DNA of 64,000 nt, taken from assembly GCA_963995505.1 (NCBI GenBank), contig OZ023187.1, positions 9,387,176 through 9,451,175 of the forward strand, given 5' to 3'. The DNA comes from Hypericum androsaemum (Eukaryota > Streptophyta > Magnoliopsida > Malpighiales > Hypericaceae). The translations under genes were made by a program, and so were the position numbers. A model generated the notes under the pieces. It made no database searches, had not been told where the DNA came from, and saw only the letters and a program-made list of their open reading frames with translations. Below are positions 57,015-64,000 of the stretch, one piece after another (position 1 is the first letter of the stretch; each line of letters begins with the position of its first letter).

Positions 57015-57597
57015 TCATTTTGTTGGTGCCTGGCCATGAGGTTGAGTTGACGGTGGCAAAGTTCGAAGAAGGGTGGCTGCAGGTACCAGTGCTCGAGAAT
57101 CAGGACAGTCAAATTTTCTGTGCCCCCTTTTTTTGCAATTAAAGCAAGCACCAGTATTCCATTTGCATTCTTGATCGGTGTGTGGCATATTGCACCTCTT
57201 GCACCACAAATTTTGAGCTAAAGAGTTTTCGGCGGCTGATGTAAATGGTCTCTTAATCTGTCCAGTCCCATATATCCCTGTATCTGGGAGTGCTTTCCTC
57301 TTAAGAGGTTCTTTTGCCAGTTTCTTCCTCTTTTGGTTAAGTTCTATCGCCAGTGCCCTCTCCAGAACCTCAGCATAGTTTTCCAACATGAAGGGTACAA
57401 TATGATCCCTTATCTCTTCTGCTAGACCTTCTTCAAACTTTCGTGCCCGCGTCTCGTCATCCATGGCTGTTGTTGGCACAAAAATAGAGAGTCGGGCAAA
57501 CTCTCGATCGTATTCTGCGACCGTCATATTCCCCTGCACCAGTTGTTCAAATTCCCTCACTTTCTCCCAGAGGGACTTTGAAATGTATTTTATGAAC
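57015..57597 (-). pseudogene. Gypsy gag fragment with zinc knuckle, segment B
   Basis: Minus-strand frame with VREFEQLVQGNMTVAEYDRE, FEEGLAEEIRDHIVPF and a CCHC knuckle CFNCKKRGHRKFDC. It ends at a TGA (about 57015) where segment A has CGA; the protease frame then follows in the same phase. The N-terminal half of gag is missing, exactly as in segment A. Confidence 0.9.
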
Positions 57598-58817
57598 AGG
57601 GAGACTTTTGAGTATATTTAAGCAAATCCCTGAGACTACAGAGTAATTTTTCCAAAACTTTAAGTGCAAGAAAAAAATGACATGTTTGGTTACAATATAA
57701 TGCCATGCCCGGTTAATATTTAATAATAATTATAATTTAAAATTAAATAATTAACTATACTCTAATTCTATTTAATAAATAAGGTGAAAGATTTAAAAAA
57801 TAGAACCCATTATTTAAAAAAGTAAAATAATTATATACCAGTTGGATTCACTTTTCTATCTAGTCTTTTCTTTTCTATCCATTCTTATCTCTTTCTCCTT
57901 ACCTTTATTTTTTTACTTTTCTACCCATTCGTTTAATTTCTACCTTTTATTTCTTCACCTTTGATTCTTCTTTGCGATTTTTCTTGGGGCGACCACCCGT
58001 CATGATTACTTTCACAATATTCTCAATACAACAAATATTACAACAAAATTATACCTGATGTACTTTTCATAGAAGTGAATACTTATCGACCTAGATTTAA
58101 TTTCGATTACCTTGATTGATCTTGGATAGATATCGATATTTTTCATTTTCTTGCCTTCAATTTAGCTTAATAGATTCTCTTAATAAAGTTCGATGGCAAA
58201 TTTCGAGGCTTTAGTTTTTTTGGGTCGAAATTTTAGCCTTGAGTATCACGCTCTTATACACCACGTGAGTCGTGATTTGTTTTTTTAGAAGAAAAGCACG
58301 ATTTGCTTATAGGAAAAGTCCGAAAATACAACTAATTTTAGAGGATGCGATGTAACCAAATCTCTTAGAAGAGAACCAACCCTTTGTTGCTTACAGTTTC
58401 AATCAGCAACCAAATTTTGGTTTGGTGAAGTATGAGATAGACTACAAGAGAGTAAGTTATATAAAAATGGTCCATAAATTTTGTCTAATATCTAGTAAAA
58501 TAGGGCATGATTCATCGTAGTTGAATTTCACCATCCTCGTCACTAATGGCGTCCATGAAGTCTGACCAGCTTCCCCTCCAATGGTCATTTGGTCTCACGA
58601 TTTATGAACCTGCAAGAATTCAGATAAAACATCACTTGCAGCAGCGTTAATAGGTTGATGATTGATTTCTTAAAAAAAAAAATTATCCCACGACATATAT
58701 GCAACAAGAGATTAGATCTTTGGTTGTAAAATAGTTTTAACAATTTGAAAACAGAGCATATCCAATAAGCAAATGTACAATGGTCATTATGATTGAATCT
58801 AATTCCAAAGAAACTAG
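57598..58817. other. AT-rich stretch between gypsy and LINE, segment B
   Basis: Counterpart of 20311-21529. No gene or element ends recognised. Confidence 0.45.
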
Positions 58818-59643
58818 GTAATTATGTGGTTCTAGCATGTGCACATTCAAAAAATATACGAGTGATGAATTCATTAGATAAAGGAAAAATAGAGCATAAA
58901 GAGAATCTAGTGAAATTTCTTCCTATTTAGAATCTCTGCATTGGAGATATTATTTTTTGCAACTCTCCACATGGAAATTTTGAGTTTTGGAGGCTCCTAA
59001 TTTTCAAATCTTATTCTAGATTTGAGGATCAAAAGGAGCAATGTAGGGGGCTTGCTTGGTGGTCCCAAATCTCTCCAGGGTCTGCAATTTTGATCATTTC
59101 CAACTCCTAGAATGATCGCAATTCAAATCAGAGACAATGGACAAGTTACGAAGAGGGTTAGGGCGAGTAATAAATAGGTCTCACATTGAGGAGGTTAGGT
59201 ATCCAAGAGTCCTCCCAAATGCTAGTGGTCCTCCAATTTCCAACTTTTGTAACGAGTCCATTCATAAGTGAAATTTTCCCATGGATAAGATTGTTAACTA
59301 CTCAGGAGGGTTTGTGACCTTTAGAAGAGAATAGAGTTAGGGGAATATCATCCTTTTGAGTGCCCTTAAGCTCAAAGAATCTTGATTGCTATGAATTCTC
59401 AAAACTAGCTTAGCAAGTAAAGCTAAGTTGACGAGTTTGACGAGTTTGAAAGCTTTGAAGTTAAGGTCCCTATATTTTTTTGGACATGGTTTGTTTTTTT
59501 CCAACTAATCTAATGTACTTCCTATGATCTAAATCACGAGAACGCCGAAATTTAGACATAAGACGATTCAACTTGTGACATGATATAGCAAGGAATAGAT
59601 ATTATTGAATTGATTGAAACTTCCCTCCTAGTAGTTATGGAGA
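58818..59643 (-). mobile_element. L1-type LINE 3' end remnant, segment B
   Basis: Counterpart of 21530-22330, with the same post-reverse-transcriptase and zinc-domain residues in broken frames. It has a 13-bp stretch near 59263 that segment A lacks and a duplicated GACGAGTTT near 59430. Confidence 0.7.
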
Positions 59644-60326
59644 GAAGAAACTTCTGCTTCCGGTTCTATGTCTAATTTTATATCCTATCATAGATGAAGT
59701 TAACGACTGCTTGATGTTGCTTTTGTGCTTGTTTCTTCAACCACCATAGAAAGACATAGCCAGAAAATTAATCTAAGAATTGGAAAAAGAGCCCAATTGA
59801 CACATGAAGCCAAGGATGGGCAAACAGATACCCCAGAGACAAATGTGGGGCTGGTTGTTGGGCTAGTTGCTGGACCGGAAGTCGACAATCAAGGAGCCCA
59901 AGACCTGAATTGGAGAACCCAGGAAGAAAGAAATTTTACAACAACTGGCAAGTAGTGGACCAAGAGAGACACAATCAAGGAAGGAGCAAGCTCTGGTCAT
60001 CACAAACGAATCATCTCTTTGTGGTGAAGAGGATTCAAAAAAGGGGTTCACTTACTCAAGCAACCAAGAGGAAACAGGGGGTCTAGTGCTCAAGCCACCA
60101 AAGGCAAAGAAATTCAGCAAAACCCGACCCGATATAGCTCCAGGCAAGAATACCCGGGTAAGAACACCCCATATTTTTTGTGATACAATGAAATTTGTAT
60201 CTGCACAACACTTATCATACTACTATGCTACTTTGGTAAATGGCTATCTAGTACCCTAAGGTGTTGCACTAGATGTATAATTGACATAATTATCTTTGTA
60301 ATTTTTTCTTGAGGTGTAATAAATTT
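59644..60326. other. Unassigned stretch, segment B
   Basis: Counterpart of 22331-23014. Short open frames only, no family signature. Confidence 0.4.
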
Positions 60327-61401
60327 TAGGGGAATTTACTCTCAGACCCCTGGTGTTTGGTATATTCTGTGCTCGACTCCCCTGTATTACGGTAATCGAT
60401 TAAAAATTTTCCGATGTTTGGTTTTATTATACTCTAGAGCCCCTCGTTGACGTCAGCGATCAAGATATTATTATTTTATGACTGAAATGACCATTATACC
60501 CCTAAGTTGTCTTCTCCTACCCATCCCCTCCATCTCCGACAACCGACCCAAATATCTTCGGCAACCCATCTTCAACGGCGACCCGGACATCTCTGGCAAC
60601 CCATCTCCATCGTGCTCTTTCTTGTGGGTCCCAATGATGACGAAGCTGGTGCTGGGGACACCTGGACGATGTGGGTCCCGACGACGACGCCGTTGTCTAA
60701 AAAGCCACTACCGTCAACGGACCACCATCTACTCCACTGAAAAAGCTCCACGTTGTTCGGGAGCTTCAGATTTGGAGACGAAAAGCTCCAGTGATGGTGA
60801 CGACGATGAGAACCATTAAAGACGACGAGGTCGTGGTCAAGGTTGTGCGGGACGAAACGCAACTTCCTCAACCTCTTCTCCTACTTTCTCTTTAACCCAA
60901 CCATCGCTTCCCATTCCCTTTCCTTGAACCCTACCCCAACTACCACCAACTCCCCAAAACCCCAACCCCAATCCTCGCGTCCTGGAGCTTGGGATTATTC
61001 TCGTCGACGAAGAAACCGTCGTCGCCGTCGCCGGAGTTGTCTGGGGAAGGGCGATGGGAGAGGTCTTGTGTCCATTCTGGGAGGAGAAGGATCGGGGCAG
61101 GCGAGGAGACTGCCTGTAACTTGTCCTTCTTCATCGACCGGAAGCGGCGGTAGTGGTCGGCGTCGAAATCAGAGTCGAGGAGGGAAATGATTTTTGGTCA
61201 GTGGAGGAAAAGAGGAAATTCATAAATTTTTTATTTAGGGTAGAAAAGTCATTTCCATGTAAAAATTGACCGCCGACGTCTGCGAGGGGTCCTAGAGTAT
61301 AATAAAATCAAACCTCTGAGAATTTTTAATTGATTACCGAAATACAGAGGGGCGGGCACCAAATATACCAAACACCAAGGACCTGACAGTAATTTCCCCT
61401 A
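60327..61401. mobile_element. Long-TIR DNA element, segment B
   Basis: Counterpart of 23015-24095, 1,075 bp. The inverted repeats are slightly better preserved: the outer ends read TAGGGGAATTTACTCTCAG and, reverse complemented, TAGGGGAAATTACTGTCAG. The interior is GC-rich (about 60480-61190) and has no transposase motif. Confidence 0.76.
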
Positions 61402-61967
61402 AATTTTAATTATAAAAAAGGAAAATTTATTCAACCCCTGGTGTATGACCAAATGTTAAATGTGGACTTCATAGTTCACGATATTCTATTGTCGTCCGTA
61501 TTTGATATTTCGTCATATACGAAGAAGCTGAGGATAATTTCCCAAAAAATATGGGGTATGGTGTAAGGTACCAATGGGATGGAATCGTCCTCTTTTGTTC
61601 CAAGTGGTACGGGCCGTAAATTCAATCTAGGCATGGCAGTGGCTGGCTTAAGTGTATTTCAATCCGTAACCTCTCGAGGCTCATCACTATGTGATCGGAG
61701 GGAATCTGATTGGTCTTGTTGGACAAGATAGAGGAGTTGGAAATGGCCGAGCTGAAGAAAGAAAACGCTACTTGATGAGATGCCCCCTGGCTAATTTACA
61801 AGTCAAGTTGAAGAAATGAATGGGATGACTGAACATTATTATTCTTCCAAGTTCATCCATTGATGTGTAGTTACCAGTTTGTTAGATGGCTGACAATTTA
61901 TAAACGCCTACTCACCAACCAAACCAAACCCAAATCAAACCCAAACCTCATATAAGCATTAACCAAT
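61402..61967. other. Right end of segment B
   Basis: Counterpart of 24096-24617, with about 45 extra bases near 61857. No gene recognised. Confidence 0.45.
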
Positions 61968-62507
61968 AATCCTACCAATCGACCGACAAGTAGTGACTAG
62001 TCGCATGCACATTGACCAGCAACTATTCAACAACTTTTGCCAGCCCATTAATATCAAATAAATTCATTAACCAAAAGAAAATAAAGTGTTTCATAAATAT
62101 TACATTTATAAGAGAAATGTGTTGTTATTTCATATGTGAGCGAATTCAATTAGAAAATGTTGTTCCACAAATTTTAGTAAGAAGCATTACGATAACTTGA
62201 AAAACGTTAGTAAAAAAAAATTAAAGCATCATAAAAATTCAATTCGATTTCCTATAACTTTCTCAGCTTTTAGTAATTTCATACGTTCTTTTCGTAATTA
62301 CAAAATATTAATTAGCTTACACAAATTTCACAAAGTTTACGGAAATTTTAAAGATGTTGATAAAAATTAGAAACTTATCATATAAACATACTAATACTAT
62401 CCCATCAAGTTCGACTTGCTTATTTCATATATGTGCAACTCACAGGGTTATTTTCTAGAGCTTGCTCTCTCTTTTAAAGAAGACTAGAACGCTTGCAAGC
62501 TAGCTGT
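61968..62507. other. Spacer downstream of homogentisate dioxygenase
   Basis: Single-copy AT-rich DNA between the end of segment B and the stop codon of the dioxygenase gene. It probably includes the 3' untranslated region of that gene (minus strand). I cannot fix a poly(A) site. Confidence 0.5.
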
Positions 62508-63908
62508 TTACTTGAGCTGGCCATTGCCTCCACGAGAAAAATGTGACTTGAGTCCAACCCAACATTGATAGTAATTTGCATCCATGTTCGTCGACTTGAG
62601 AGTCCATGGACAGATTCTTGGAATCAAGCAGGATTCGAACATGAAAGCCATTGTATCTGTAATCCGATTCGGCGACGCATGACCCTCGCTTGCAATGGTA
62701 GCCTGCAAATCAAGACCATGTCGTCAGTCCACCGTAAACTTCGTGTACAAATCATTGCTGCAACAGTTTATGATGGAAACAGGAAACGGAAGAAATAACT
62801 GCGGGGATAGCATCGCGAGTGATGTGCGTGTACCTCGTACGTCTTGGTATCAGGACCATGCGGACTCATACAGCTGTGGAGACTTGCACCACCGGGGAGG
62901 AACCCGTCGGCTTTCGCCTCATAGTGACCAAAAATGAGGCCCATGAATTCACTCATGCAATTACGGTGGTAATACGGAGGGCGGAATGTGTGCTCTGCAA
63001 CCAACCATCTAGGTGGGAAAATCACAAAATCGAGCAATGCGACACCGGGTTTGTCTGTTGGCGCTGTTAAAACTGAAAACGAAAAAGTAGTTTACGTATT
63101 AAACGATTGACGACCAAGAGGAAAGTCCAATTGTTTGGAGTTGAAAAGGGCCATTACCTGTATTTATTGATGGGTCGCTATGATCAAACAACACTGTGTT
63201 ATATGGGCAAAATTTGTTGAGATCATACTGCAGATAAGCAACAAATAACTCAAGGATATTTCTTGTGCAGCTGAAGAACGCGATGAAGAGATAAATTCGC
63301 AACGTGATTATAGTGTTACCTTATATGGAACATAGTTACCATGCCAAGCAACAACATTGAAAGGCGAAAAATCTTGTCTTGCAGTAAAAAGTTCGCCTCC
63401 AAACTTCTGGATTATAGTATATCCTTCACGAGGACCCTCTTCGAACCAGGCCTTGGGAGAAAGAAAATCTCTTGGAGCAGCAAGACCGTTAGCACCTGGA
63501 TAACATGAAAATCATAATCAAAGTCATAGTTGCTGCACTTTTTTCCTACTGAGAAGGAGAACCGCAAAGTGTGTAGCCTCGGGTACCTATAGGCCCAAGA
63601 TCCGGTAGTTGAAAATGGGTCCCGAATATCTCAGCAACATAACCACGGGATGGACCATCGGGCAAATCCACACTAAACCGAAATCCTTGTGGTAACACAA
63701 TGATTTCACCCGGAGAGACTTGCAGTTTTCCACATTCAGTAGTAATCCACAGTCCTATACAATAAGCAATGGTGTTAGCAACAGATCTCTAAAGAAACAT
63801 TTAACCATGGAGCAGAACATTCACTCACTTCCTTGTTGAGGGACTATCAAGAAGTCGCCATCGGCATCGCAGAAGGCGCAGTTTTCCATCGACTTATTAG
63901 CAGCGTAC
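62508..63908 (-). CDS. HGO: Homogentisate 1,2-dioxygenase, last six exons (5' part outside window)
   Basis: Catalyses ring opening of homogentisate to 4-maleylacetoacetate in tyrosine degradation, using non-haem Fe(II) and oxygen. Exons on the minus strand: 63829-63908, 63587-63754, 63320-63495, 63158-63227, 62834-63072 and 62508-62702 (with stop). The introns are 74-131 bp, all GT-AG, and phases agree. Diagnostic blocks are [80 protein letters not shown] and [10 protein letters not shown], where His and Glu are iron ligands. PHGPD holds the third ligand. No stop or frameshift interrupts it. The C-terminus, after LKSHFSR, is short (GGNGQLK). Exons upstream of 63908 lie beyond the window; 63909-64000 reads as intron. 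Confidence 0.95.
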
Positions 63909-64000
63909 CTGTTGAGCAACAACAATGTTTTCCATCAACCCGAAGGATGCAATATGTAATGCAGCGTATGTATGGTCCACGGCTTCTTTCTCTTCGACTG

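Larger units (their letters stand above)
51721..57597 (-). mobile_element. 5'-truncated Ty3/gypsy chromovirus, segment B
   Basis: Counterpart of 14501-20310 but better preserved. The LTR is complete at its 3' end (51721), the integrase-chromodomain frame is unbroken, the protease keeps DSG, and reverse transcriptase-RNase H frames are long. The missing gag N-terminus, the missing 5' LTR, the TAG at 55818-55820 and the 100-bp integrase duplication are shared with segment A. Private stops are a TGA before APGRI near 57016 and a TAA near 55005. It is not capable of autonomous movement. Confidence 0.92.
45082..61967 (+). repeat. Large direct duplication, segment B
   Basis: 16,886 bp matching segment A (8424-24617) in the same orientation. 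It is 692 bp longer, chiefly because it keeps about 607 bp (51149-51755) that segment A lacks. Its right boundary shows what follows AAGCATTAACCAAT when no minisatellite is there. It ends about 540 bp from the stop codon of the homogentisate dioxygenase gene. Confidence 0.93.

Noticed and set aside
62565..63070. Plus-strand frames of 77-83 codons across the dioxygenase exons
   Set aside because: They are antisense shadows of the minus-strand exons, which carry the enzyme's conserved blocks and splice signals.

Overview
The window is a stretch of eudicot plant nuclear genome. The evidence is a multi-exon homogentisate 1,2-dioxygenase gene with GT-AG introns, fragments of an organelle presequence protease gene, plant-type Ty1/copia and Ty3/gypsy (chromodomain) retrotransposons, an L1-type LINE remnant and long-TIR DNA elements. 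I cannot name the species. Most of the window is repeats; the only gene that looks intact is cut off by the right edge.

Layout. 1-245 and 5623-6752 hold a broken presequence protease (PreP-like) pseudogene on the minus strand. A very young Ty1/copia element (246-5622; its 440-bp LTRs differ at 2 positions) is inserted in it. A 414-bp TIR element with a 9-bp target duplication follows at 6945-7358. From 8424 to 24617 lies segment A of a large direct duplication; its partner, segment B, is 45082-61967. Each segment holds, in order: an AT-rich part, a small foldback repeat, one exon of a second PreP-like pseudogene, a decayed copia element, a 5'-truncated chromodomain gypsy element, a LINE 3' end, and a roughly 1.1-kb long-TIR element.

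Between the two segments is the most striking feature: about 18.4 kb (24618-42993) of uninterrupted pyrimidine-rich minisatellite built from 10- and 11-bp units of the type CTTGCCTTTT / CTTGCCTTAT. It starts at the last base shared by A and B. It ends at a short partial third copy (C, 42994-43730) of the interior of the duplicated segment. 43731-45081 is single-copy here and contains a promoter-like or LTR-like stretch.

The right end (62508-63908, minus strand) carries the last six exons of homogentisate 1,2-dioxygenase, in frame with clean splice sites. This is the tyrosine-catabolism enzyme that opens the homogentisate ring. Segment B ends about 540 bp beyond its stop codon.

How the parts relate: there is no operon or pathway cluster. 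The story is genome dynamics. A PreP locus was broken by transposons and rearranged, a roughly 16.5-kb transposon-rich block was duplicated, and a huge decamer array now separates the two copies. Gypsy copy B has kept its protease aspartate and an unbroken integrase-chromodomain frame; copy A has lost both. Many of the disabling changes I could compare are C-to-T transitions. The long open reading frames inside the minisatellite are an artefact of its base composition and are not annotated as genes.
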